Origin: Cunninghamia lanceolata
Lineage: Eukaryota; Streptophyta; Pinopsida; Cupressales; Cupressaceae
Length of the DNA: 64,000 bases
Reading direction: 5' to 3'
Assembly (NCBI GenBank): GCA_027924645.1
Contig: BSBN01000254.1
Location: forward strand, 17,554,501 to 17,618,500
The position numbers and the translations under genes were made by a program. This document shows positions 35,753 to 47,500 of this stretch, piece after piece. Every line of letters starts with the position of its first letter. The first letter of the stretch is position 1. A model generated the notes under the pieces. The model saw only the letters and a list, made by a program, of their open reading frames with translations, searched no databases and was not told where the DNA came from.

Positions 35753-36020
35753 TTCCCTAATTTTTCCCTAACACTGGAAAATTCCTTTTCAAAGCCAAAA
35801 GCCCGTTTTTACCCTCGCCTTGATTTGTGTGCTCAAGCCCTTTTAACGCATGCTTTGCCATCCATGATCGTCAAAACGCAGTTGACCCAGTTTATCCAAT
35901 TTTCCCCTAACTGCGAGATCATGGCCTTTTGCAGTTCTCAGTCAGCATTCGTGGTGGTGTTCGAATTCACAATTTTCTCCAGGGCTCATGTCAGAATCAT
36001 CTCCTTCAAAGTCCAAAGCC

Positions 36021-39000
36021 ATGAAGTACAAGTATCAGGGTGTCTTTCTGGTAACAGCAGTTCAGTCGAATGTTGATGAAATCAGAGACACTGAAATTGG
36101 ACACGTAGACATGGTTGAATTCATAGATAGAACTAAACAAGCAAATCCCTCCCGACATATGCAGAAAATCATTGACAGCAATATTCATTTGGTTGCATCA
36201 TTTCCTATCAGTGCACATAATCCTGAATTTGTTCTACAAGTTGCCAACCACTACAATAGGGACACTAGAGCTGTGACGGACTCATAGGGAAATGTTATCA
36301 TGAGATTGGATGCAGAATTCATGGACAAAATTTTCATGTGTCCACCAATTGAAAATGTCGGGCAGATTGATTTTGCTCAGGGTCAACAAGACTACGACAA
36401 TGACTTGGAATCTGCTAGAAGACACATAAATAGCAAATGGTTGAAAATTCCCAGGGCAACTTTGACCAGGTGGCCAAAAGACCTTCACAGGAGTGATTTT
36501 GTGGAGGAAGTGTGTGACTTGATTACACTTTTGAGTCGCATCAGAAGACTCCCTTCTGCTTCCAAATTCCAGGACTGGATGTACACTTACATCAAGGTGA
36601 TTCTACGGGGTAATCAAAAGATATTTTGGGGTGAACAGATCAGTAATGCTTTGCACGAGCAATTGGTAAGGGTCAATACTACCTTAAAATTTTACATGAC
36701 CTCTTACCTTGTCTACGCTGCTGCAAGTATGAGGAACTTTCCAGGTTTGACCCAAGTAGGGGATAGGAGATTGGTCCCAGTATATGAATACTACCCCCAA
36801 ATCACTCTGAAGGGGTCGATTCATCATTTTAGAAGAGTCAATGATGCTTTCTTCTCAGTTTTCATGTGCTTGTGGAATGGTGAACTGGTTCAGAGAAGAG
36901 TTTCTGATGAAGCATGGTAGGTTGTAAATTCTTTTGGTTGTTTGTTCCTACAATTCCCCACCTTCACTTATCTTCAGGTAGGATACTATCCTGGTTACCC
37001 TTACATGTTGCCACAGTATCCCAGTGATCGCATTATTCTTATGGAGCTTTGCAGACAACTGATTGTGGTTCATAACAAACAGATGGAGCTTAAGAAGTCA
37101 GGAATAAAGTTTCCCATTGAAATTGGGAGGTATTCAGTTCAGTCTGCCAACAAAGCTAAAATAATTGACTGCGAGTTGCAGTTAGTCACCATGAAGACCT
37201 ACAAGAAGAGAAATCATTTTGACTTCAGAAGGGTTCAAGATAAAATCAAGAGGAAGTTGAATTTTCATGAGCCAATGGTCGAAGACATATGGACAGATCT
37301 CAGGACCCAAAATGAAATCAGAAAATTGGATTTCTGTAGGCTTCATCTGAGCCAAATTGAAGAACTAGGACTAGCTGATATTCTAGATGGAATGGAGGAT
37401 GATGGAGATGTCCTAGATCATGAATATGAGGCAAAGAATGTTGAAGCTTCACCTCTCCCAGAGGTGAAATGGTCAATCAAGGAGGAGACATCCATCAGAA
37501 AAAGATTCCAACCTATATTTGCAAACACCAACTTGTGGTTGGAAAGTAAAGGGATCAAGTTGAAAGAGTTCCTGACAGGGTCCGAAGAAGGAACACAAGA
37601 GCAAACAGGTAAAAAGGTGGAAAACCGAACTAAGAATAAGAGTGACACTCCTTCCTCCTCCAAGGTACACAAACCAAAGATCAAATTTGTATCCAAGGGA
37701 GGAAAGAAGAAAGAAACCATAGAGGCTTCTGATGCCACTAAGTCAGAGGTTGAAGACATTAATGATGATCATATGGAAATTGAGGATGTTGAGACTGAAG
37801 AACAAAATGTTCAAAGGTCTAAAACTAAGGTATCTGATGAAGCTGAACAAGGTGAAGATGAAGATACAGAGGTAGAGCGACTTGATGGTTCCCCGCAGAC
37901 TCTTGTGAAAGACCTTCCTTCTAATACACAAGTTCTTACACCTCCTCCTCATGTTCCATTTTCTGATGGTTTGCCAGTAATTTCAAATGTTTCTCTTTCT
38001 CCCATTTTTGTTGTTTCTTCTGACAATACTCCTCAATCCATGAGGGCTAGTCTTGGAACCATTTTTGATTCTTCTCGTTCCATTCCAAGCTTATCTTCCC
38101 CTTCTTTTGATATCGGGGAACAGACTGTTTTGGAGAACCTTCTTGATGCTTCACAAAAGGTTGTTGATACTGGTGTCGTGTTTACCAACACAAGTCCAAT
38201 TGTAACCATCACGGGTATAAACACAGAGCCAACCAAGCAAGTAGTGGATCCTCCTCCAGTTGTTGATGCATCTATACTTCCTCCATGGCTATCTGCCTAT
38301 ACTCCAAAGAGGAAGAAACAAGCTATCTCACCTGATGAGATTGACATTGAAAAGCTGTTGCCCGTGAAAGCTAAGAACCAAAAGAAGAAGCCTAATACTG
38401 TTTCTAGGCTGGTCACTGAAAGGGGAATCAGATATGCCGAAATTGCCAAACCTCCTGAAGATGCCACAGTTGATACTTTTGACATGAGCAGTTATGTCAT
38501 CTCAAGGGTTGAACTTGGTAAAGTGACTCATGAAGGTGTCAAAGCAAATTTCCAGACCACTGCCACCACCCTACTTGAAAAGTATGATGAAGCCAAGAGG
38601 GAAAAAGAGCAATACAAAGCAAAAGCAAAACAACTGGCTGCTGTCCTTCAGAAAATAGTAAAGTCATCAGAGATGGTGGAACCAATGGCAGTGACAGTGG
38701 AAGATCCCCTGATACAGAAGGTTGAAAAAGCCCAAGCTAGAGGCAAGATTTTGGGGGATGTGGTGGAGTGGTTGCTGGCACAAGGACGAGTTCTATTGAA
38801 AACCGCTGTGGAAAGAAAGGAGAAAATGGACAAAGCTAAAGCGGAGCTGGACAATCTGGTAGATCTACTTTCACAAGAGTTACAAGATCAAGAAGAGAGC
38901 CTAGAAGAGTGGATAGATATGAAGAAGATCAAGATAAAGAATCTGATCACCATTGGGGTCATCACCAACAGGGAATCATATCTCAAGACCAAGGAGACTC

Positions 39001-39428
39001 TAGCTCATCATATTTTCATAATAAAGAGTCTACTTGAAGATCTGTGCCAAGCTCGAGAAGCCAGTGAAGACAGTGATGTCACACTCCTACATCGGCTGGA
39101 AGAACTTCCTTGCACCTTGACAAGGGAAGATCATAGCTTCCTCACGGCACAGGAAATGATAAGTTCTTTTGAAAAAATGGTACAGAAGAAATTTGAAGAG
39201 GAAGCTCCCTCTATGCTCTCAATGGACAACCTGTATGATCAACATTCGACTCTGGAGAACCTGAAGGATAATTTAGAAAAGCATGAAAAGGCAGTAAAGG
39301 CAGTGAAAGATTCAATCCTCCGAGCTCGCACCATCTCTGAAAACACAGCAAAACCAGATGCATGCGAGATGTCAGTTGTTCAAACCATGTATCAGAACTT
39401 CCTAAGGAAAAAGGATGGAGGAAGCTAG
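36021..39428 (+). pseudogene. U3-encoded ORF, 3' LTR copy (1,136 codons, two stops)
   Basis: ATG 36021 to TAG 39428 is a single frame broken only by TAG at 36285 and TAG at 36918; the last 828 codons (from 36942) are open. Predicted parts: residues 1 to about 390 mixed hydrophobic/charged and probably folded (F-V-L-Q-V-A-N-H-Y-N-R-D-T-R; W-M-Y-T-Y-I-K-V; Y-Y-P-G-Y-P-Y-M-L-P). Next come a Lys-rich patch (K-P-K-I-K-F-V-S-K-G-G-K-K-K), an acidic stretch, a Ser/Pro/Thr-rich stretch, and heptad-like coiled coil from about residue 850 to the end. No catalytic motif, signal peptide or clear membrane segment. It lies 3' of pol in the RNA. Function unknown. Confidence 0.9.
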
Positions 39429-39608
39429 TGCCTTAGCTTATTTTTCTTAAGTATTATGTAAATGGAATTTTGTTTTGGACATCTACACATGTAATTTTCC
39501 AAAATGTAATTACATGTGAAACAAGAGAAGTCATAAGTCAAATAGGACTCTCTTGTTGAATAAGTCAAATTAGTTGTAGATTTCCTAGATTTTCTCAAGG
39601 TCTTTCCC

Positions 39609-39616
39609 TATAAATA
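39609..39616 (+). promoter_or_regulatory. TATA box of the giant 3' LTR
   Basis: TATAAATA in the same context as 27357-27364, after the ORF and about 740 bp before the LTR end. Confidence 0.65.
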
Positions 39617-40357
39617 AAGGGGGCCTCTTTTGTAAATATTATCTTTTGTCTATTGCAAGAAAACTCTGGCGAATTGAGAAGCAAATCAAGACTTTGTGCT
39701 TTTTGTGAAAATCAATATTCAAATATTTATCAATACAAGAAAGCAAGTTCAATTCCAATCTTTGTCTTGGGATTATTGGTGTTGTGATAGTTTTGTTCCT
39801 ACGTCTTGCTATCATAATCTCATTTGATAATAATTGAAGTGTGGAGTTTGTTTCAAGTGATTGGAGAGCGCTCTTAATTTGATTCTGATAAGCTTTGTGT
39901 TATCAAATCAGTTGTGGGTTATATGTTCATGTTTGTGAGAATACAATAGTTTGGAGACTTTGTGCTACAAGTTGTTATATTTGATTTACTTTTATCATCT
40001 TGAAGAGGAGTGAAGACTTTGGGCTGCATTCTACTTCAAATAGTTCTGTTTACAAGTAATCAGTGAGGTAACAGAAGACTTTGCGTTTCTGTGATTTTGT
40101 GATAATTTATAAGTTTTATATCAAGAGTTTGAAATATAAACATCTATTATGAAAAAAGAGAATGAGATGAGATGGAACCACCACCAACATAGTTTTTAGT
40201 GTACATAAATTTGATAAGTTGTTTGATTTGCAAAAGTTAAGTAATTAGAGGGAACCTCCCCTTGCTGAGAGGAGAGACTTTGTCTCATCATAGCTGTGGC
40301 TGATATACCCATTTTGCCATTAGCGAGTTAACAACAAAATATTCACCCAAAAGTGAG

Positions 40358-42060
40358 AATTAGAAGAAGATGTATACTATGATACAGTGGAAGACTTCAC
40401 TCACATCCTAATCAATAAAGATGTGATGGAACTCACCCAAGATCCTTAGAGAGAACTTCTTGTTTCTTCTCATTGTACCCTTGCCAACATTATTCCTTGT
40501 GGAGAAACCTTTTACAGGGACTTAACCACCTTCCACATGTTACTCCCACATTCTTGTCCTCTCAATACTATAACACCAATGTATGGACCTACCACATCTA
40601 TGGATCAAATAACAAAACAAGTCATGATTCTGCCAGGGAAAACACTTAATATAAATACTCAGTTAACAGCAAGTCAGGAAGAAAAACTTATCCAGCTTTT
40701 GGTCTCCCACTCAGCATCTTTTGCCTAGAAATACCAAGATATGAAAGGTATACCTCCTAATATCTGCACCCATCATATCTACACTGAGGATATTAAACCT
40801 GTCAGGCAACCACAAAGAAGATTGAATCCTACTTTAAAGGACATTGTCAAAACTGAAATAGAAAAATTACTCCAGGCAACGTTCATATATCCAATCTCAG
40901 ATAGTCAATGCGTCTCACCCCTTGTCATTGTGCCTAAAAAGAATGGGAAATGGAGGGTGTGTATTGATTATAGAGAACTCAACAAGGCCACAAGAAAGGA
41001 CTACTTTCCCTTACCATTTATTGACCAAGTTTTGGACAACCTTGCTGGGAGAAAGTATTTTTCTTTTCTAGATGGATTCAATGGGTATAATCAAATTCAA
41101 GTAGCACCTAAAGACCAAGAAAAAACCACCTTCACATGCTCTTGGGGAACCTTTTCTTACAAAGTTCTTCCCTTTGGGCTATGCAATGCCCCAGCTACAT
41201 TTCAGAGACTGGTTCTAGCTATCTTTGCTGAACTGGCTAATGAATGCATGGAGGTCTACATGGATGACTTTACTATGTATGGGGATAACTTTGAGGAAGC
41301 TCTCACAAACCTTGGAAAAGTACTAAAATGCTGTGATAAAAATTGACTGTCCCTTAGCCATGAGAAATGTTTTATGATGGTGGAAGAAGGAATTGTTTTG
41401 GGACACCATATTTCAGGAAAAGGGATCAGAGTGGATCAGAACTAGATAGAAGTAATCACACAGTTGCCTTCACCCAAAAATTAGACTGACGTCAAAAGTT
41501 TTTTGGGTCATGCAGGCTACTATAGGAGGTTCATAGCAAATTTTAGCAGAATAGTTGCCCCCCTGTTTACCCTGCTTAACAAAGAAATAGAATTTCTATG
41601 GACAGAAGACTGTTAATCAGCATTTGAAACTTTGAAGGAGAAGCTTACTGTCACGCCATTTTTAAGGGGACCTAATTAGACTTTACCATTTCACATACAA
41701 ATTGATGCTTCAAATTAGTCCATTGGGGTAGTTTTAGGACAAAAGGAGGAAGGAGAAAGTATGCATGTCATTTATTACATCAGCAAAAACCTTACCCCTA
41801 CAGAAAGAAATTATACAACAACTGAAAAAGAATTCTTGGCAGTTATCTATGCTATAAACAAATTCAGGCATTATATCACTGGCTATAAAATATTTGTGTA
41901 CACTGATCATGCAGCCATCAAGTACCTAATGAATAAACCAGTAGTAGGTGCAAGGATCATCAGGTGGTTATTGCTATTGCAGGAATTTGATATTACCATA
42001 GTTGATAATCCAGGGAAGTTTAATTTGGTTGCTAATTTTCTGTCAAGATTGCATACAGGA
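40358..42060 (+). pseudogene. Athila-like reverse transcriptase and RNase H (pol resumed)
   Basis: The pol frame continues from 22080 without a shift. RT motifs are W-R-V-C-I-D-Y-R-E-L-N-K-A-T-R-K-D near 40951, F-L-D-G-F-N-G-Y-N-Q-I near 41068, F-G-L-C-N-A-P-A-T-F-Q-R near 41176 and catalytic Y-M-D-D at 41257-41268. RNase H follows with Q-I-D-A-S-N near 41699 and T-E-K-E-F-L-A-V near 41821. In-frame stops lie near 40447, 40726, 41344, 41443, 41482, 41617, 41680 and 41718, mostly TAG. No frame shift is needed over the whole of 40358-43449. Confidence 0.92.
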
Positions 42061-43449
42061 GGAGAAGATCAACCAGTGGAGGACAAATTCTCAAATGAAC
42101 ATCTTTTTACCATATCCACTACTGCACCTTGGTTTGCTGACATAGCTAATCTTTTAGCTACAAGCTTGTATCCATCCCATTTTACTTCAAAACAAAGGAA
42201 ACGTTTAGTTAAAGAAAGTTTATCCTACAAATGGTTGAATGGTTTATTATTTAAATGTGGTCCTAATTTCATCCTATGCAGGTGCTTGAAGGCTAATGAG
42301 ACTTTTAATGTGTTGAAAGCATGTCATGATGAACCATCTGGTGGGCACTACTCTTTCTACAGGACAATCCACAAGATCCTTGGAGCTGGTTACTATTGGC
42401 CTTTGCTTCATAAAGACACAAAGAAGTATGTGCAGCACTGTGACCAGTGCCAAAGGATGGGGTAGCCAACCTTTATCCAGGAAATGCTGCTACATCCTCA
42501 AGTCATGATGGAACCGTTTGAGCAGTGGGGTCTAGACTTTGTGGGACCAATTTCACCACCATCATCAGGCAAGGATTATATTCTAGTGTGCACAGACTAT
42601 GTTATTAAGTGGGCTGAGGTTCAAGCATTACAGTTTGCAAGAGAAGAAAAAGTTGTTGATTTCCTCTACAATAAAATTTTCTTGAGATTTGGAGCCCCAA
42701 GATCAATAGTTTCAGATAGAGGACCTTAATTTACTTCACAGGTAATCAAAGCATTCACAAATTTATACCAAGTCAAGCATAGAAAATCTTCACCTTACCA
42801 TCGTCAAGCAAATGGGCAAGTAGAAGTAACTAATAGAGAACTTGAGAATATTCTAATAAGGATAGTGGCAATGAATAGAAAAGATTGGGCTAGTAGATTA
42901 CATGAAGCAGTTTGGGCTTACAACACCACTTGGAAGTCCACAACAAAGTTTTCACCATATGAATTGGTTTATGGGAAAAAGCCTATATTATCTATAGAAT
43001 TTGAACTCCAGACACTTAAAACTGTATTGGATGTTGGTCTGCCATTGTCTGTAGATCAGCAGAACAGAATTCTTCAGCTCAACGAGTTGGATGAGATTCA
43101 AACAGAAGCCATTCAGCAAACAAAACTAGTTCAATACCAGAGGAAGCAGTGGCATGACCAACACATTAAGAGGAGGACATTTCAACAAGGCGATTGGGTT
43201 CTCCTTTATGATTCTAAATTCAAAGAATTCAAGGGGAAATTGTAGACTCACTGGCTGGGTCCTTATCAAATAAAGGATGTTTTTGAAAATGGAACTGTAT
43301 TATTGCAACCAATTAATGGGAGCACAGACACATTTCTAGTAAATGGTCACCGAATCAGGCTCTACAAAAGACCATCTACTAAAGAAGAGTTTCTGAATAA
43401 TCTGTGTTTTGATACAAGGGATACCTCCTCTGTCATAGTGTTGGATTGA
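42061..43449 (+). pseudogene. Athila-like integrase
   Basis: H-H-C-C module near 42324-42455 (C-H-D-E-P-S-G-G-H-Y ... C-D-Q-C). The core Asp is in W-G-L-D-F-V-G (about 42526), Asp in I-V-S-D-R-G-P (about 42712) and Glu in N-G-Q-V-E-V-T-N-R-E (about 42812), so the D-D-E set is complete. The C-terminal D-W-V-L-L-Y-D-S-K-F and W-L-G-P-Y-Q-I segments are recognisable. Stops: TAG 42463, TAA 42727, TAG 43243. The frame ends with TGA at about 43447. Confidence 0.92.
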
Positions 43450-44525
43450 ATGACATTCTGAAAAAAAAAAAAAAAAAAAAGCAAGGAGGTTGAAAACCAG
43501 CAATGGCTGCCTTCTGGGAAAAAAACAAAAAAAAAATTTTAAAAAAAAAAGAGAAAGATGGAAAACCAGGAAATGGTTGTCTTTCTCGACCAAGGGAGTT
43601 GAAAACCAGTAAAATGGTGGTTCCCTTCTTCAGGACAGATGAAATAATTAAGCTCTAGATATGATCAGTTGCCAGAAATTGGCCCAATGCATCTCCGGCG
43701 CTTCTCAAACAGGAGCACCTCTGGCGCTTTCCAATAAGGAGCATCTCCGGCACTTTCTAATTAGGAGCACCTCTGGCACTCTGTTAATAATGCCGTCAGT
43801 CTCCATAATAAGGGAGGGACCCACCTCTCCCGGTGGGAAAGTAGACAAATCATATGATGAGGTCATCATGACTCATCCTCTACTTCATCACAAAGAGTAA
43901 TTAAATTAGAATAATAATAATTTGTAGGAGTGTCCATGAGCCGGCACTGACATCACCTAAGGGCATGGATTTTAGAGCCACTCAGTGCAATGATTGCGGG
44001 TTGCATGCAAGTGGGAAGTGGATGTCATTTCAGGCCGCTACTCAATTGCCACGACACGTGCAGTTTCCAAAATGACGCAGCATTTCCCCCGTGTACATCA
44101 CCTCATCATTAAAACTGGTCTAGGTAAATCTATTTTTAATTAATCATTAATTAGTAACTATCCTATCTTTCTATTTTGGGTGCTACCAAGATGACACATC
44201 CCTCCGCCATCATTTCCTTCTTCACATCCAAGCATGCTGCCATCTGTGCCTTAATGCCACCTTACCTCCAGAGTGCCTTGTCAGTCCGTTACATTTATGG
44301 CTGCCTTGGTTTCTTAACCCATCTGCATAAGCCCAGCCTGAAAACAATAGCATCCCTCATTCAAACCTCTAGAATAGACTGAAGTATAAGGTAAATTAAA
44401 CAACTCTTCGGAGTCTACAGAGCAATTTGAACAATACTTCGGAGCCCACAGAGATAAGAGGGAAAGATAGACTGCAGATTGGGGAGGTAAAAGATTAAAA
44501 CATAGAAAGTACCATCAATTCAGCA
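43450..44525 (+). other. Spacer between pol and the third ORF of the Athila-like element
   Basis: Non-coding. It opens with an A-rich stretch (43460-43550) in which a GTTGAAAACCAG word occurs three times (about 43488, 43560, 43599). A 26-bp tandem repeat follows, then unremarkable sequence. Athila elements usually have a long untranslated stretch here; it could contain signals for making a subgenomic RNA for the third ORF, but none is demonstrated. Confidence 0.7.
43689..43792. repeat. 26-bp tandem repeat, four copies
   Basis: Units start at 43689, 43715, 43741 and 43767 and alternate GCATCTCCGGC with GCACCTCTGGC, each followed by CTT/CTCT...AGGA. The spacing is exactly 26 bp. The CTCCGG/CTCTGG core resembles the CTCTGGAG words in the same element's LTR. 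Confidence 0.85.
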
Positions 44526-47500
44526 ATGGGGGTCAAGAAAAAGTCTGAGCCAGAAAATACTGCGGGTCTTCTAAAGGATGCAGTTGCAGCAAACATTTTA
44601 AGGGCTGTTGGATGGTTAGATTTCCTAGACAAGTTTGAAGGGTTTTAGGAGGATATTGTGGATGAATTTCTTAGGAATTTAAGAGTCAACCAGACAATTG
44701 TGAGAGGAAACCAAATCAATCTCTCCTTAGCAATTATCAGCCACATCTCTGGACTTCCCGAACAAGGTGAGATGTTCTACCACCTGAAAACCTTATACAC
44801 TGATTTAATTAGAAATTATTCTGTTCGTGGTGAACCTGCTATTCAATTGCATATGAATAAGAATGAGGTCAAAAGAATTTTGAGGTCCACACTCCCAAAC
44901 CCTTGGGCAACTATTGCTACCTGGTTAATGAAGTACCTTACTTGTGATGACCAATTCTCCATAGTTTTAGGGCCCATAATGAAAATGTTGATTTTTCTCA
45001 AACATGGAAATAGGCACCCTAAATATAGCATAAATATCCCTAATTTCTTGTATTATGTCATCAGGGCAACTGCAGAGAAATATCAGCAGGGTAAAGGACC
45101 CATGAAACATCATGGCCTCATCTTTCTGGTAGTCAAGCACCACTTCCTATCTTAGGCTAATGGAGAAAAACTATTGTAAAACTTTCTTGAACACAACCCC
45201 CTAGTCAGAGAACCAAAAATTGCACAACCAGAAGGGGAGAGTTCTCCCTCTCACCAAGATGAGAAAACTGAACCTTCAGCCTCCTCCACAGATGTTCACA
45301 AAGGGAAGACACCCTCACAAGAGGCTACATCATCTGTAGCCCCTGTTCTTGACAAAAAAAGGAAAGGTAAACAAATTGCAGAACCTGCTCCTACATGACC
45401 TCTATACATGACTCGGTTAGTCAGGAAAAAAATGACTCTACTTGAGGAATCTTGGCCTAAGGAATTAACCGAGGAAAAGCTAGGACAGGGAATTGAGGAA
45501 AGGTGGTGGGCTGAAGAACCATCCCATGATTCAGATGAGATCCCTCTGGTCAGAAAGAGGAAGCAAAGTGAAAATTCTCCAGCACCATCTGTTCATGTGG
45601 AGTCAAGTCTAGTTTCAACACCACCATGCACTCCGGAGACAGGAAACTTACAAACTTTTACTATCTCCTCAGATTTTGAGGAAGGGAGACCTACTCCGGA
45701 GGCACCAGTCCCACCTGTGCTCTAGAGAAACAAAAGGAAGAGGCAGCTCTCACAAGCTAAGAAGGATACTGCCCTGCTCGCTGAGGCACTCCTGGAATTG
45801 AGAACATGTGAGGATAAAGCAGGACCTTCATCAGTGCCAGCAACAACAGAGGATCCTCAAGATAGGAACACTGCAGAAGAAGGAACAGGGCAAATGGATA
45901 CATTGGGAGAAACAGGGCAGATGGCCATGGATAATATTAATAATCAGCCAACAGCCACAGAAACAGGGTAAATGGCCATGGATAACATTGATACTCAACC
46001 AACAACCACAGAAATAGGGCAGATGGCCATGGATAACATTGATGATCATCCAATAGCCACAGAAACAGAGGCAGAAACTCTATCTCATCCCTCTGACCAA
46101 GAGGATATAGAAATCTCAACAGAACAACAATTAATGGAAGAAATTGAAAATTTAAAAAGAATGCTCTGGGGAAAGAATTTGATTATTACTGACCTCAAGA
46201 AGGTCAAAGTAGAGATGGAGATGGAGCTGAAACAAACTATTGCAAATATCCAAACAGACCTCCAAAATAAGGATAAAATCATCCAGGAGAAAGAGGCAGA
46301 GTTGGAAGCACAGAAATGTGAGGCAGCCAAATTGATGGAAGAAAAAGAAAAAGAAACAGCACAAAAGGTTTTTGAGCTCACCATGGCCAGAGACAACAGC
46401 CTCACCATAATGGCAGCACTGATTGAAAGGGTACAAAGCCAGGATAAACAGTTAACTTGGGCTAATAACAGACTGGATGACCAAGAAGAATATATTCAAG
46501 AATTGTCTGGCCCAAGGGAAACCAATGAACAGGAAATTCAAATAGATGCCTATGTGGGTCCAATCCCCATTGACATTCCCAAAGCCCTGTTTCATTGGGA
46601 GAAAAGGTGTAGAGAATTTGAGGCCTCCAAGCCAATGTTGCAATTACAAAGGGCAGTCACTGCCAGAGCAAAAAGAATAGCAACTTTGGAAAGCAAAATC
46701 ATTCAAATGGCCTCCCTTTCCTTAGAAATTCTATCCTGCAGGCCTCCAAGTGCCAGCTATTCAATGTTTCAACAGGAAAGGGTACTGCAAAGGAAACTCT
46801 CCTTAGTCCTGTCTGACATAACTAAGGATACCAAAATAGCAGAAGGATTCATGGCAGCTTACACCAAGAGCAATGATGAAGACAAAAACTTCCTATGTGA
46901 ATTATACCTCCAAGGGTTCTGTATTAATGATATAGCCTTCATCATTAATCACTTTGTGGGAGAATGCCAGCTTAAGGCATTTATGTTCCTAATGAGAAAC
47001 CACTAGATCTGGAACAAAAGGATGGAATGGAAGATCATCTTCAAAAGGATTTAAAAATAGATCTCTTCATCAGGAAAGAATGTCCCAATCCTTTTGCTCT
47101 TCGGACCTAATTCAGGTCCCTTATCTATCATCCTGCAAATGCAACCAGAATGTTGCCATTATACCTAAAAAGTTTGCAGGAATGCTCCATTGACTTTGGT
47201 CTTTTTATGATTAATTCAGTAAATTCTGTACTTGCTGTAGCAAAGAGGAGATGGAATATTTTGACCCCAGAGCAGAAGCTTAGAGAGGTGGTCACCCCTG
47301 CAAACCTGAGATTATTCATGCAAAAGGTAAAGTTGATATCCAAACTGATGGATAGACATAAACAAGAATGGATAGGTGGACAGTTCAGGCCTCCTCTAAT
47401 AATTGAACCACTCCTTGTATGGACAGAACAGCTGGAAGATGAAAAATTGCAAGACTGGTTGAAGCAAGTTGACAAGTACAGAGGAAATGGTAACACCAAC

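Larger units (their letters stand above)
22081..40352 (+). mobile_element. Ty3 Tat-like element with 6-kb LTRs that each contain a long ORF
   Basis: The two LTRs are 6,018 bp (22081-28098) and 6,021 bp (34332-40352), starting TGTTG and ending CAACA (CAAAA in the 3' copy). They are flanked by GGGAG (22076-22080) and GTGAG (40353-40357), a duplication with one change. Internal order is PBS of tRNA-Arg type, gag, protease, archaeal-type RNase H, RT, Ty3-type RNase H, integrase. The Tat assignment rests on the dual RNase H and RT sequence style. A clear polypurine tract directly before 34332 is not visible (sequence AGTTAGAGCCAAC), which is odd. Total length is 18.3 kb. Confidence 0.93.
34332..40352 (+). 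repeat. Giant 3' LTR (6,021 bp)
   Basis: Collinear with 22081-28098 over its whole length. It starts TGTTGTTCTCG and ends ACCCAAAA (CAACA mutated), then GTGAG and the resumed Athila pol frame. It carries its own copy of the inverted-repeat array, the ORF and the TATA box. Confidence 0.93.

Noticed and set aside
22081..40352. The two 6-kb copies as a plain segmental or tandem duplication rather than LTRs
   Set aside because: They start TGTTG and end CAACA, flank a complete gag-pol with a PBS right after the first copy, and are bracketed by a near-perfect 5-bp duplication that restores the host element's frame.
43689..43792. Regular 26-bp repeats as a CRISPR-like array
   Set aside because: The units are contiguous with no unique spacers, and the context is a plant retrotransposon.
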